Below, piece by piece: positions 18,008 to 27,128 of a stretch of 64,000 nucleotides of DNA (positions are counted from its first letter, which is position 1; each line of letters begins with the position of its first letter). The stretch lies in NCBI GenBank assembly GCA_001801685.1, contig MGYJ01000078.1, positions 124,001 to 188,000 of the forward strand, in the 5' to 3' direction. The notes under the pieces are model-generated. The model did no database searches and had not been told where the DNA came from. It was given only the letters and a program-made list of their open reading frames with translations. The stretch is from Gammaproteobacteria bacterium RIFCSPHIGHO2_12_FULL_63_22. Its GTDB lineage: Bacteria > Pseudomonadota > Gammaproteobacteria > Xanthomonadales > Xanthomonadaceae. Both the position numbers and the translations under genes were made by a program.

Positions 18008-18084
18008 GGCGAGCACCTCGCGGGAAAGTGAAAATAATGCCACGACTGCGGTCCGTCCGGCCCTGACGTGGACTCTATGGCTTG

Positions 18085-18101
18085 GAGTACGCTAGGTACT
18101 C
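18085..18101. promoter_or_regulatory. 17-bp palindrome in the pirin/cytochrome divergent region
   Basis: GAGTAC (18085-18090) and GTACTC (18096-18101) form a perfect inverted repeat around GCTAG, 20 bases before the cytochrome start codon. It may be an operator shared by the two divergent genes. Confidence 0.35.
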
Positions 18102-18121
18102 GGACAGGGCGAGGACAGGGC

Positions 18122-18970
18122 ATGTCTGGAACGGCGACACGCAGCACCTACCGGCACCGGCTGCCGGTGCGAATCATGCACTGGATCAACGTGGCCTGCC
18201 TGTTCATCCTGCTGATGAGCGGGCTGCAGATCTTCAATGCCCACCCGGCGCTGTACTGGGGCAATATTTCCACCTTCGACAAGCCTGCGATGTCCCTGAC
18301 AGCCAGGACCGGGGCGGATGGAAAGCTGCGCGGGCAAACGCAGGTCGGCAACTTGCGGTTCGATACCACCGGCGTGCTCGGCGTGTCGAAAAACATGGCG
18401 GGCGAGGACAGCCGTCGCGGATTTCCGATGTGGGCGACGATTCCCGGTCCGCGAAATCTCGCGGAAGGACGGCGCTGGCATTTCTTTTTCGCCTGGGTGT
18501 TCGTGATCAACGGACTGGCCTACCTGTTGTGGTCGTGGCGCGCGCGCCACCTGCGCGATGACCTCGCGCCCACCCGGTCCGACTGGCGTGGCATCGGCCA
18601 ATCCCTCCGCGATCACCTGCGCTTCAGGCATCCGACCGGCGTCGAAGCCACGCGCTACAACGTGTTGCAGAAGCTTGCCTACCTGGCGGTGATCTTCATC
18701 TTCCTGCCCGGCATCGTGCTGATGGGGCTGGCCATGTCGCCGCAATTGGACTCGGTGCTGGGTTGGATGGTGGACATGGTTGGCGGCAGGCAGTCGGCCC
18801 GCACCTGGCACTTTGTCATCGCCGTCGCGCTGGTCGCCTTCGTCGCAGTGCATGTCTTCATGGTGCTGGTGAGCGGACCGGTCAACCAGATTCGTTCGAT
18901 GATTACCGGGCGTTACCGTATACCCGAAGAACCGGCGCCGCCGGAAGGAGCCGACCATGTCGGAAAATGA
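18122..18970 (+). CDS. Cytochrome b561-type membrane protein, electron-transfer partner of the downstream oxidoreductase
   Basis: A 282-aa integral membrane protein with about four membrane helices (LPVRIMHWINVACLFILLMSG, FFFAWVFVINGLAYLLW, LAYLAVIFIFLPGIVLMGLA, TWHFVIAVALVAFVAVHVFM). Histidines in the first and last helices fit di-heme b ligation as in PF01292 proteins. A roughly 60-residue loop after helix 1 would face the periplasm. The start at ATG 18122 (MSGTATRSTYRHRLP) is chosen because the family begins here. Its end overlaps the molybdenum oxidoreductase start by 14 bases, so the two are a redox pair: quinol to heme b to the periplasmic enzyme or the reverse. Confidence 0.88.
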   Translation: MSGTATRSTYRHRLPVRIMHWINVACLFILLMSGLQIFNAHPALYWGNISTFDKPAMSLTARTGADGKLRGQTQVGNLRFDTTGVLGVSKNMAGEDSRRGFPMWATIPGPRNLAEGRRWHFFFAWVFVINGLAYLLWSWRARHLRDDLAPTRSDWRGIGQSLRDHLRFRHPTGVEATRYNVLQKLAYLAVIFIFLPGIVLMGLAMSPQLDSVLGWMVDMVGGRQSARTWHFVIAVALVAFVAVHVFMVLVSGPVNQIRSMITGRYRIPEEPAPPEGADHVGK

Positions 18971-19721
18971 TCGTCGTCGCTTCCTGCGGCGCATGGCCAT
19001 GGCCTCGGGCGCCGTGTTGCTGGGCGGCTGCGACCGGCTGGCCGAGAGCGAGAGTTTCAAATCCCTGCTGGCCAAGGCCGACGCACCTACCGACGCGGCG
19101 CTGCATACGCTGACGCCGGAGGATGCCCTGGCCCAGGAATTCACCGCGGCCGACCTGTCGCCGGTGTTCAAGGCCAATGGCTCGATCAACCCGCAGACGC
19201 CGGAATACCTGGCGATGGTGGCGAATGGTTTTGCCGATTACCGGCTACAGGTGGGCGGCCTGGTGGACAAGCCGGTCAGCCTGAGCCTGGCCGAACTACG
19301 GGCGATGCCCTCGCGCACCCAGATCACCCGGCACGATTGCGTCGAGGGCTGGAGCTGCATCGGCAAGTGGAAGGGCACTCCCTTGGGCAAGGTGCTCGAC
19401 CTGGCGGGGCCGCGGCCCGATGCCCGGTTCGTGGTCTTCCATTGCGCCGACAGCCTGGAAAAGGATGACAGCCGCTATTACGAAAGCATCTACCTGTCCG
19501 AGGCGTATCACGCGCAGTCCATCCTGGCCTACGACATGAACGATGCCGTGCTCGGCATTCCCCATGGCGCACCGTTGCGGGTGCGACTGGAGCGCAAGCT
19601 GGGTTACAAGATGGCCAAGTACATCGTCGGCCTGCAACTGGTGGCCAGCCTTGATGGCCTGGGCGGCGGCAACGGGGGCTACTGGGAAGACCGCGGCTAC
19701 CAGTGGCACGGCGGCATCTGA
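18957..19721 (+). CDS. Tat-exported molybdopterin-dependent oxidoreductase (sulfite oxidase/MsrP fold)
   Basis: A 254-aa protein with a twin-arginine signal (RRRFLRRM) running into a lipobox LLGGC (C25), so probably a Tat-secreted lipoprotein. The sulfite-oxidase-fold core includes HDCVEGWSCIGKW, whose first Cys should ligate molybdenum, and a C-terminal GYKMAKYIVGLQLV. MsrP (YedY) is its best-known relative and reduces periplasmic protein methionine sulfoxide with a heme membrane partner. Here the partner is the overlapping b561 gene rather than a YedZ protein. The substrate is not determined; an msrA gene lies 1.5 kb downstream. Confidence 0.88.
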   Translation: MSENDRRRFLRRMAMASGAVLLGGCDRLAESESFKSLLAKADAPTDAALHTLTPEDALAQEFTAADLSPVFKANGSINPQTPEYLAMVANGFADYRLQVGGLVDKPVSLSLAELRAMPSRTQITRHDCVEGWSCIGKWKGTPLGKVLDLAGPRPDARFVVFHCADSLEKDDSRYYESIYLSEAYHAQSILAYDMNDAVLGIPHGAPLRVRLERKLGYKMAKYIVGLQLVASLDGLGGGNGGYWEDRGYQWHGGI

Positions 19722-19791
19722 CCCGACCTTTCCGCAAGCTTGCCCTCGCGCGCGCAGCCATGCACCATCAGTGCTGACAGAGGGAAGCACC

Positions 19792-21240
19792 ATGGCCGAG
19801 AAAAAAGCGCCCAGGATCCGACGCGAACCGATGTCGCGCGTGGACACGGCGTGGTTGCGCATGGAGCGCGCGACCAACCTGATGATGATCACCAGCGTGA
19901 TGATGTTCGAGGAGTCGATGGACATCGACCGCCTCAAGCGCATGGTGAAGACGCGCTTCCTCGCCTATCCGCGGTTCCGGCAGAAGGCCGTGGACTCACC
20001 TGCGGGCGCGGTCTGGGAAGACGACGCCGACTTCGACCTCGACTGGCATGTGCGGCTGTCGGCCTTGCCCGGTCGTGCCGGCAAGCGCGAGCTCGAACGC
20101 TTCGTCAGCCAACAGGCCTCCACGCCGCTCGACAAGACCAAACCGCTCTGGCAATTCCACCTGGTTGAAAAATACGGCGGCGGTTCGGCGCTTGTGACGC
20201 GCATCCACCATTGCTATGCCGACGGCATGGCGCTGGTGCAGGTGATGCTGTCCATGACCGATACCTCGCGCGAAGCGAAGAAGGGCAGCGACCTGGCCAA
20301 GGCCTGGCTCAATGGCGACGGCAAGCAGGTCGCGGAGCGGGTAGGCGCGATCGACCGGTACATGAAGATTGGTGGCCAGATGCTGGAGAAGGGGCTCGAT
20401 TTCTATCGCGACCCCGGCCTTGCCACCGTCGTCGCGAAGGAAGGCGGTGAGATCGCCCGCGAACTAGCCGTCGCACTGTCGCTGTCCGACGATCCCGACA
20501 CCATCCTGCGTGGACGCCTTGGCGTCAGCAAGCGCGTCGCCTGGGCGGAACCGCTGGACCTCGAGGAAGTGAAGGCCATCGGCCGCGCCTTCGATTGCAC
20601 CGTCAACGACGTGTTGATGGCGTCGGCGGCGGGCGCCTTGCGCAGCTACATGATCGACCGCGGCGAGATGGTGGACGGATTGACGATTCGCGCGACGGTG
20701 CCGGTGAATTTGCGGCCGCTGGAGCACGCCAAGAAACTCGGCAATCATTTCGGCCTGGTCTTCCTCGAATTGCCCGTGGGCGAGGACAATCCCGTGCGCC
20801 GGCTCGAGCGCGTGGCCGACTGCATGTGCAAGCTCAAGACCTCGCGCCAGGCCATCGTCAGTTATGGCTTGCTCGCCGCGCTGGGCATGGCGCCTGCCGG
20901 CCTGCAGCGCACTTTCCTGGAGTTGTTCAGCCGCAAGGCCACGGCGGTCGCGACCAACGTACCCGGTCCGCACATGCCGCTTTACCTGGCCGGTTGCACG
21001 GTGCGCGACATGATGTTCTGGGTGCCGCAGACCGGTTCCATCGGCCTGGGTATTTCCATCCTCAGCTACAACGGCAAGGTGCACTTCGGCCTGATCGGCG
21101 ATGCGAAACTCGTTCCGGACCCGGACGCCATCATCCAGCGCTTCCGCCCCGAATTCGAAAAACTCCTGTACCTGGCCTTGATGGGCAACTGGGACGACAC
21201 CATCTATTCCGGTGACGCCGAGGCGATGCTGGTGGAGTGA
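19792..21240 (+). CDS. Wax ester synthase/diacylglycerol acyltransferase (WS/DGAT)
   Basis: Membrane-associated acyltransferase making wax esters or triacylglycerol from acyl-CoA. The start at ATG 19792 follows a GAGGGAAG site and gives MAEKKAPRIRREPMSRVD, 482 aa. The active-site HHxxxDG motif is complete (H139, H140, D144, G145: HHCYADG). The C-terminal half has the TNVPGP motif common to WS/DGAT proteins. Upstream is the molybdenum oxidoreductase and 3 bases downstream is msrA. Which alcohol acceptor it uses cannot be told from sequence. Confidence 0.92.
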   Translation: MAEKKAPRIRREPMSRVDTAWLRMERATNLMMITSVMMFEESMDIDRLKRMVKTRFLAYPRFRQKAVDSPAGAVWEDDADFDLDWHVRLSALPGRAGKRELERFVSQQASTPLDKTKPLWQFHLVEKYGGGSALVTRIHHCYADGMALVQVMLSMTDTSREAKKGSDLAKAWLNGDGKQVAERVGAIDRYMKIGGQMLEKGLDFYRDPGLATVVAKEGGEIARELAVALSLSDDPDTILRGRLGVSKRVAWAEPLDLEEVKAIGRAFDCTVNDVLMASAAGALRSYMIDRGEMVDGLTIRATVPVNLRPLEHAKKLGNHFGLVFLELPVGEDNPVRRLERVADCMCKLKTSRQAIVSYGLLAALGMAPAGLQRTFLELFSRKATAVATNVPGPHMPLYLAGCTVRDMMFWVPQTGSIGLGISILSYNGKVHFGLIGDAKLVPDPDAIIQRFRPEFEKLLYLALMGNWDDTIYSGDAEAMLVE

Positions 21241-21243
21241 GCC

Positions 21244-21867
21244 ATGAATACCTGTGATATCCCCGGGCTGGGCCTGCGCGTTTCGCCGGACCAGGTGCCC
21301 AATCCACTGCTCGATGTACCCACCGCCGACGACCGCGGCGAAGCGGTGCTGGCCGGTGGTTGTTTCTGGTGCACGGAAGCCGTGTTCCGCCGCCTGCAGG
21401 GCGTGACCGAGGTGCAACCCGGCTACGCCGGCGGCGCGGCCGATGCCGCCAACTACAAGGCCGTTTGCAGCGGCAGCACCGGCCATGCCGAAGTCATCCG
21501 CATACTCTACGACCCTGCCGTCATCAGCTTCGGCCAATTGCTGAAGGTGTTCTTTGCCGTTGCGCACAATCCGACCCAGAAGGATCGCCAGGGCAACGAC
21601 GTCGGCACGCAGTATCGATCGGCGATCTTTCCGCTCGACGATGCGCAGTCGGCCGTTGCGGCCAATTACCTCCGGCAACTCGAAGCGGCGCAGGCTTTTG
21701 CTTCACCTATCGTGACGACGATCGAACCCCTGGAAACTTTCTTCGTGGCCGAGAGCTACCACCACAACTACGCCGAGCTCAATCCCGGCCAGGGCTACAT
21801 CCAGTTCGTCTCGATGCCCAAGGTCGGCAAGCTGGAGAGTTATTTCGCCGACAAGCTGAAAGACTGA
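21244..21867 (+). CDS. msrA: Peptide methionine (S)-S-oxide reductase MsrA
   Basis: Repairs the S epimer of methionine sulfoxide in proteins, using thioredoxin. The 207-aa product has the GCFWC active site with catalytic C40, followed by the family's GYAGG (PGYAGGAADAANY) and HNPTQKDRQGNDVGTQYRSAI sections. No MsrB domain is fused. It starts 3 bases after the WS/DGAT stop and is convergent with the ureohydrolase gene. Confidence 0.96.
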   Translation: MNTCDIPGLGLRVSPDQVPNPLLDVPTADDRGEAVLAGGCFWCTEAVFRRLQGVTEVQPGYAGGAADAANYKAVCSGSTGHAEVIRILYDPAVISFGQLLKVFFAVAHNPTQKDRQGNDVGTQYRSAIFPLDDAQSAVAANYLRQLEAAQAFASPIVTTIEPLETFFVAESYHHNYAELNPGQGYIQFVSMPKVGKLESYFADKLKD

Positions 21868-21872
21868 CCGGG

Positions 21873-22850
21873 TCAGTCGCGCGGTGGCATCCGGCTGACC
21901 AGTGCGCAAAGCAGTTCCTGCGCAATCGATGCCGCTGCCAGCGAGGTCAGTTCGCTCACGTCGAAGGGCGGCGACACTTCCACCACGTCGGCGCCCACGA
22001 TGTTCAAGCCGGCCAGGCCGCGCACCAGGCGCAGCGCCATGTTCGTATCGAAGCCACCCACGACCGGCGTGCCCGTGCCGGGCGCGCAGGACGGGTCCAG
22101 GAAGTCGATGTCGAAGCTGACGTAGCAGGGGTGCTCGCCAACCCGATCGCGGATTTCCTCGATGCAGGCCTCCGCACCATGCGCGTGCAGCCAGCGCGCA
22201 TCGAGCACCTGGTAGCCATGCGACTCGTCATTATGAGTGCGCATGCCGACCTGGATGGAGCGCGACGGATCCACGAAGCCGCGCCGCGCGGCGTGGTAGA
22301 ACATCGTGCCGTGGTCAATCCGGCCTTCGTTGTCGCGCCACGTGTCGCAATGCGCGTCGAAGTGGATCAGCGACAGCGGGCCGTGTTTTTCCTGCAGCGC
22401 CTCGATGATCGGGTAACTGATGAAATGGTCTCCGCCCAGTGTCAGCGGCAGCACGCCGGCGGCCATGAAGGCCCGGTAGGCATTGCAGATGGCATCGGGC
22501 ACTTTCGCCGGCTGTCCCGAATCGAAAAAGACGTCACCCCAGTCCACTACGTTGGCGCGGTCGAACGGATCGAAGTCCCACGCGTAGGGCCTGCACCAGG
22601 CCAGCGAGGCGGACGCCGCGCGAATGCCGCGCGGCCCCAGCCGTGTGCCGGGACGATTGGTGGTGGCCAGGTCGAAAGGCACGCCGACGACGGCGACATC
22701 CACGCCGTCGAGGTCCTTGCTGTAGCGGCGGCGAAGAAAACTCAGTGCGCCGGAATAAGTCGGTTCGGCAGAAGTGCCGTAGGGTGATTCGCGGGTGAAG
22801 GCCAGGTCCACGTGGCTGGCGGTGGCCGCGGATTTTTCAGGCGAATTCAT
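21873..22850 (-). CDS. Arginase/agmatinase-family ureohydrolase
   Basis: A 325-aa manganese ureohydrolase that releases urea from a guanidino compound. Metal-binding motifs are GGDHF, HFDAHCDT and SFDIDFLDPS, with an acidic C-terminal VEVSPPFD; all are complete. The family includes agmatinase, guanidinobutyrase and guanidinopropionase, which sequence reading alone cannot separate. It precedes mmsA by 4 bases in reading order reversed (mmsA lies upstream on the minus strand), in a set of genes centred on beta-alanine. Agmatine to putrescine, or 3-guanidinopropionate to beta-alanine, would both fit. Confidence 0.9.
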   Translation of the reverse strand: MNSPEKSAATASHVDLAFTRESPYGTSAEPTYSGALSFLRRRYSKDLDGVDVAVVGVPFDLATTNRPGTRLGPRGIRAASASLAWCRPYAWDFDPFDRANVVDWGDVFFDSGQPAKVPDAICNAYRAFMAAGVLPLTLGGDHFISYPIIEALQEKHGPLSLIHFDAHCDTWRDNEGRIDHGTMFYHAARRGFVDPSRSIQVGMRTHNDESHGYQVLDARWLHAHGAEACIEEIRDRVGEHPCYVSFDIDFLDPSCAPGTGTPVVGGFDTNMALRLVRGLAGLNIVGADVVEVSPPFDVSELTSLAAASIAQELLCALVSRMPPRD

Positions 22851-22854
22851 CTGC

Positions 22855-24363
22855 TTACTTCATCGTCGGCATGCTGAATTCGGCGCCGGCGCGAATGCCG
22901 GTCGGCCAGCGCGCGGTGATCGTCTTCATCCGCGTATAGAAACGCACGCCGTCGGGGCCATGCATGTGCAGGGGACCGAACAGCGACCGCTTCCAGCCGC
23001 CGAAGCTGTGGAAGGCCATCGGCACCGGGATCGGCACGTTGATGCCGACCATGCCCACCTGCACCTGGTGCGCATACTGACGCGCGCAATCACCGTCGCG
23101 GGTGAAGATGGCCGTGCCGTTGCCGTACTCGTGCTGGTTCACCAATGCCAGCGCCTGGCCGAAGTCCTTCGCGCGCAACACGCACAACACCGGCCCGAAT
23201 ATTTCCTCGCGGTAGATGCGCATTTCGGGCGTCACGTGGTCGAACAGGCAACCGCCCAGGTAAAAGCCTGCGTCATGCCCGGGCACTTTGAGGTTGCGTC
23301 CGTCCACGACCAGGGTCGCGCCCTCGCTTACGCCCAGGTCCACGTAGCCTTGCACCTTGTCGCGATGCTGGCAGGTCACCAGCGGTCCCATGTCCGGATC
23401 GCCATGGTGTCCCGGGCCGATGCGCAGGTCCTGCACCATCGGCTTGAGTTTCGCGATCAATGCATCTGCAGTGGCATCGCCAACACACACGGCCACCGAG
23501 ATCGCCATGCAGCGCTCGCCTGCAGAACCGTAGCCTGCGCCCAGCAGCGCATTCGCGGCCTGGTCCATGTCGGCGTCGGGCATCACCACCATGTGGTTCT
23601 TGGCGCCGCCCAGCGCCTGCACGCGCTTGCCATTGGCCGATCCACGCGAATAGATGTATTCGGCAATCGGCGTGGAGCCGACGAAGCTGACCGCCTGCAC
23701 GCGCGGGTCATCGAGCAGCGCATCCACCGCTTCCTTGTCGCCATTCACGACGTTCAGCACGCCATCGGGCAGGCCCGCCTGTTTCAGCAGTCGCGCCAGC
23801 ATCAGCGTGGGCGTCGGGTCGCGTTCGGAAGGTTTCAGGATGAAGGTGTTGCCGCAAGCCAGTGCGATCGGGAACATCCACATCGGCACCATGCACGGAA
23901 AGTTGAACGGCGTGATGCCGGCGACCACGCCCAGCGGCGAATATTCGCTGTAGCTGTCCACGCCGCTGCCGACGTTCATCGAATGCTCGCCCTTCAGCAG
24001 GTGCGGGATGCCGCAGGCAAACTCCACCACCTCGATGCCGCGGGTCAGTTCACCGCGCGCATCCGACAATACCTTGCCGTGCTCGCTGGTGATGGCCATG
24101 GCGATGTCATCGGCATTGGCCTCGAGCAGTTCCTTGAACTTGAACAGCACGCGGGCGCGATTGAGCGGCGTCGTTGCCGCCCATCCCGGGAAGGCCGCCT
24201 GCGCCGAGGCGATGGCGGCTTCCACTTCCTGCTTCGACGCCAGCGGCACGCGTCCGGTGACGTTGCCGGTGGCGGGATTGAACACATCGCCGAAGCGACC
24301 GCTGCTGCCGGCCACGTCCTCGCCGTTGATGAAGTGGGGAAGATTGGCGGGCAGCAGTGTCAT
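22855..24363 (-). CDS. mmsA: CoA-acylating (methyl)malonate-semialdehyde dehydrogenase
   Basis: Aldehyde dehydrogenase that converts malonate semialdehyde (or methylmalonate semialdehyde) with CoA and NAD to acetyl-CoA (or propionyl-CoA) and CO2. The 502-aa length is normal. The catalytic Cys lies in [16 protein letters not shown], the form typical of MmsA/IolA, and the N-terminus ([12 protein letters not shown]) fits. Two tasks are possible: valine/inositol breakdown, or beta-alanine breakdown as in Pseudomonas bauC. Neighbouring bauA and ald favour the second. The gap to ald is 36 bases. Confidence 0.93.
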   Translation of the reverse strand: MTLLPANLPHFINGEDVAGSSGRFGDVFNPATGNVTGRVPLASKQEVEAAIASAQAAFPGWAATTPLNRARVLFKFKELLEANADDIAMAITSEHGKVLSDARGELTRGIEVVEFACGIPHLLKGEHSMNVGSGVDSYSEYSPLGVVAGITPFNFPCMVPMWMFPIALACGNTFILKPSERDPTPTLMLARLLKQAGLPDGVLNVVNGDKEAVDALLDDPRVQAVSFVGSTPIAEYIYSRGSANGKRVQALGGAKNHMVVMPDADMDQAANALLGAGYGSAGERCMAISVAVCVGDATADALIAKLKPMVQDLRIGPGHHGDPDMGPLVTCQHRDKVQGYVDLGVSEGATLVVDGRNLKVPGHDAGFYLGGCLFDHVTPEMRIYREEIFGPVLCVLRAKDFGQALALVNQHEYGNGTAIFTRDGDCARQYAHQVQVGMVGINVPIPVPMAFHSFGGWKRSLFGPLHMHGPDGVRFYTRMKTITARWPTGIRAGAEFSMPTMK

Positions 24364-24399
24364 GGGCGAATCACTCGCAGGTTGTTACCAAAAGGCGCT

Positions 24400-25515
24400 T
24401 CAGGCCAGCGCGTCGGCCGCCGGCACGTAGTCGTAGCCCAGGTCACGCGCCACGGCTTCGTAGGTCACCTTGCCGGCGTGGATGTTCAGGCCGTTCATCA
24501 GGTGCGGGTCGTCCAGCATCGCCTGCTTGTAACCCTTGTTCGCCAGTTGCACGGCGAAGGGAAGGGTGGCATTGGTCAGCGCGAAGGTGGACGTGCGCGC
24601 GACGCCGCCGGGCATGTTGGCCACGCAGTAGTGGATGATGCCGTCCACTTCATAGGTCGGGTTCTGGTGCGTGGTCGCCTTGCTGGTCTCGAAGCAGCCG
24701 CCCTGGTCGATGGCGACGTCCACCAGCACCGAGCCGGGGCGCATCAATTTCAGCTGCGAACGCGAAATCAACTTCGGCGCCGCAGCGCCGGGCACCAGCA
24801 CGGCGCCAATCACGAGGTCGGCGTAAGCCAGGCGCTCTTCAATGGCATCGTGCGTGGAATAGATCGTCGTCAGGCGATCGCCGTAGAGTTCGTCGAGTTG
24901 CTTCAGGCGATTGAGCGAACGATCGAGGATGGTGACGTGCGCATTCATGCCCATCGCCATGCGCGCGGCATTGATGCCGACCACGCCGCCGCCAATCACC
25001 AGCACTTCGGCCGGCATCACGCCGGGCACGCCGCCCAGCAATACGCCGGAGCCGCCCTGTGCTTTTTCGAGCGCATGCGCGCCGGCCTGGATGGACATGC
25101 GTCCGGCCACTTCACTCATCGGCGCCAGCAAGGGCAGGCCGCCGCTGCGGTCGGTGACGGTTTCATAGGCAATCGCCGTGCAACCGCTCGCAATCAGCGC
25201 GCGGGTCTGGTCCGGGTCCGGCGCCAGGTGCAGGTAGGTGTAGAGCAACTGGCCCGGGCGCAGCATCGCGCATTCGTTGGGCTGCGGTTCCTTCACCTTG
25301 ATGATCATGTCGGCCCGCGCGAAGATGTCCTCGGCGCTTTCCCAGATTTCGGCGCCAGCCTTGCGGTACATCTCGTTGGTAAGTCCGATCGACTTGCCGC
25401 CGTCGTGCTGCACGATAACCTGGTGGCCGTTGGCCTCGAGTTCGCGCACGCCGGCCGGGGTGAGGCCGATGCGGTACTCGTGGTTCTTGATTTCCTTGGG
25501 GACGCCGATAAGCAT
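24400..25515 (-). CDS. ald: Alanine dehydrogenase
   Basis: NAD-dependent interconversion of L-alanine with pyruvate and ammonia. The 371-aa protein starts [20 protein letters not shown], the family signature, and has the nucleotide-binding [20 protein letters not shown]. Placed between a pyruvate-dependent aminotransferase (bauA) and mmsA, it would recycle the alanine formed by that aminotransferase back to pyruvate. A GC-rich hairpin (25562-25575) without a U-tract lies between it and bauA. Confidence 0.96.
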   Translation of the reverse strand: MLIGVPKEIKNHEYRIGLTPAGVRELEANGHQVIVQHDGGKSIGLTNEMYRKAGAEIWESAEDIFARADMIIKVKEPQPNECAMLRPGQLLYTYLHLAPDPDQTRALIASGCTAIAYETVTDRSGGLPLLAPMSEVAGRMSIQAGAHALEKAQGGSGVLLGGVPGVMPAEVLVIGGGVVGINAARMAMGMNAHVTILDRSLNRLKQLDELYGDRLTTIYSTHDAIEERLAYADLVIGAVLVPGAAAPKLISRSQLKLMRPGSVLVDVAIDQGGCFETSKATTHQNPTYEVDGIIHYCVANMPGGVARTSTFALTNATLPFAVQLANKGYKQAMLDDPHLMNGLNIHAGKVTYEAVARDLGYDYVPAADALA

Positions 25516-25602
25516 GGGTATTGCCCTCCCGGGGCATGACTCATTGATTTGGATGCGGTCCGGCCCGTCCGGGCCAGCCGCCCATTGTACTAGCCCATAC
25601 GG

Positions 25603-26988
25603 TCAGGCGGTTTCGCGGATGGCCTCGGAAACCCGCGCAAAGATCTGGTCCACGTGGTTCCGGTCCAGGATCAGCGGCGGCGACAGGGCAATCACGTCGC
25701 CGGTGGTGCGGATCAGCACGTCTTTTTCGTGGAAGCACTTGGTGAACACGTCGTAACCGCGGGCGCCGGGCTTGCCATCGCGCGCGCCCAGTTCGATCGC
25801 GCCGATCAGGCCGAAATTGCGGATGTCCACCACGTTCGGCAGGTCCTTCAGGCTGTGGATCGCGTCTTCCCAGTATTGGCCGATCTCGATGGCCTTCTCG
25901 AACAGGTTTTCCTCGGCATAGATATCCAGCGTCGCCAGCGCGGCGGCGCAGGCCAGCGGATGGCCGGAATACGTGTAGCCGTGGAACAGGTCGATCATGC
26001 CCTCGGGGCCCTGCATGAACGCGTCGTGCACCTGGTTGGACACGAACACCGCGCCCATCGGCACGCAGCCGTTGGTCAGGCCTTTGGCCGTGGTCATCAG
26101 GTCGGGCGTTACGCCGAAGCGCTGCGCTGCAAACGCCTTGCCGACGCGGCCGAAGCCGGTGATGACTTCGTCGAAGATCAGCAGGATGCCGTGCTTGGTG
26201 CAGATGTCGCGAAGGCGCTGCAGGTAGCCTTCCGGCGGCAGCACCACGCCCGCCGAACCGGAGATCGGCTCGACGATGACGGCGGCAATAGTCGAGGCAT
26301 CGTGCAATTGCACCAGGCGTTCCAGATCGTCGGCAAGTTCCGCGCCATGCAGGGGCAGGCCGCGCGAGAATCCATTGCGCTCGATGTCGAGCGTGTGTCG
26401 CAGATGGTCCACGCCGGGAATCAGCGGGCCATAGAACTTGCGATTGTTGACCATGCCGCCGACGGAAATTCCGCCGAAGCCGACACCGTGGTAACCCTTC
26501 TCGCGGCCGATCAGGCGCGTGCGCTGGCCTTCGCCACGGGCGCGGTGATAGGCGAGCGCGATCTTCAGCGCGGTGTCCACCGATTCCGAGCCGGAGTTGG
26601 TGAAGAACACATGCTTCAGCGGATCGGGCGCGATCGCCGCCAGGCGTTCGGCGAGCACGAAGGGCAGGGGATGGCCCATCTGGAAGGTGGGCGCGAAGTC
26701 CATCGTCGCGATCTGGCGGCTGACGGCCTCGACGATGCGGGTGCGGGCGTGGCCGGCATTGCAGCACCACAGGCCGCCGGTGCCGTCGAGGATTTCACGG
26801 CCTTCTGTCGTCTTGTAGTGCATGCCTGCGGCACTGGCCAGCAGGCGTGGATTCTTCTTGAACTGCCGGTTGGCGCTGAACGGCATCCAGAAGGCGTCCA
26901 TGCTGTCGGGCGTCACGGTGGCCTGGGCTTCATACACGTCGCCCAGCGCGGCAGCGTCCGTCGCCGGGACTGCGGGGGGATCGATCAT
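25603..26988 (-). CDS. bauA: Beta-alanine (omega-amino acid)-pyruvate aminotransferase
   Basis: Class III PLP aminotransferase, 461 aa. The N-terminal DAFWMPFSANRQFKKNPRLL is close to the Pseudomonas omega-amino acid-pyruvate transaminase in sequence as I recall it. GHPLPFVLAERL, FFTNSGSESVDTALK, IFDEVITGFGRVGK and the PLP-lysine segment TTAKGLTNGCVPMGAV are present. It would move the amino group of beta-alanine to pyruvate, giving malonate semialdehyde and alanine. A polyamine aminotransferase (SpuC type) is the main alternative. Divergent from the PuuR-like regulator across a 140-bp AT-rich region. Confidence 0.9.
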   Translation of the reverse strand: MIDPPAVPATDAAALGDVYEAQATVTPDSMDAFWMPFSANRQFKKNPRLLASAAGMHYKTTEGREILDGTGGLWCCNAGHARTRIVEAVSRQIATMDFAPTFQMGHPLPFVLAERLAAIAPDPLKHVFFTNSGSESVDTALKIALAYHRARGEGQRTRLIGREKGYHGVGFGGISVGGMVNNRKFYGPLIPGVDHLRHTLDIERNGFSRGLPLHGAELADDLERLVQLHDASTIAAVIVEPISGSAGVVLPPEGYLQRLRDICTKHGILLIFDEVITGFGRVGKAFAAQRFGVTPDLMTTAKGLTNGCVPMGAVFVSNQVHDAFMQGPEGMIDLFHGYTYSGHPLACAAALATLDIYAEENLFEKAIEIGQYWEDAIHSLKDLPNVVDIRNFGLIGAIELGARDGKPGARGYDVFTKCFHEKDVLIRTTGDVIALSPPLILDRNHVDQIFARVSEAIRETA

Positions 26989-27128
26989 GGCGATGCCTTC
27001 GAGTCGAATGGGGAGGCCTGAAAATTATCAGTGTTGAATAAAATTTACAACTGTTGCCATATGTGTGAATAATTGACCGTGCGTGACACGAGTGTTAAAT
27101 ATTCCGCATCACACAAATCAGGCTGCGC
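26989..27128. promoter_or_regulatory. Divergent control region between bauA and the PuuR-like gene
   Basis: This 140-bp stretch is clearly more AT-rich than its surroundings. Three related elements end in AATA at 27037-27040, 27068-27071 and 27098-27101, spaced 31 and 30 bp: AGTGTTGAATA, TGTGTGAATA and AGTGTTAAATA. A dyad, GTTG with CAAC, spans 27033-27051. A plus-strand promoter is predicted as TTGACC (27073-27078), 17 bp, TAAATA (27096-27101), with the third element overlapping the -10. The neighbouring XRE-cupin protein is the obvious candidate to bind here. Confidence 0.55.

Noticed and set aside
22795-25539. Very long antisense frame (914 codons) opposite the ureohydrolase, mmsA and ald genes, and similar long antisense frames at 25654-27021, 49599-51278, 52096-53862 and 58864-60903
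   Set aside because: GC-rich codon bias keeps the opposite frame open. Each covers well-recognised genes on the other strand, and the translations are His/Arg/Gln-rich with no domains.
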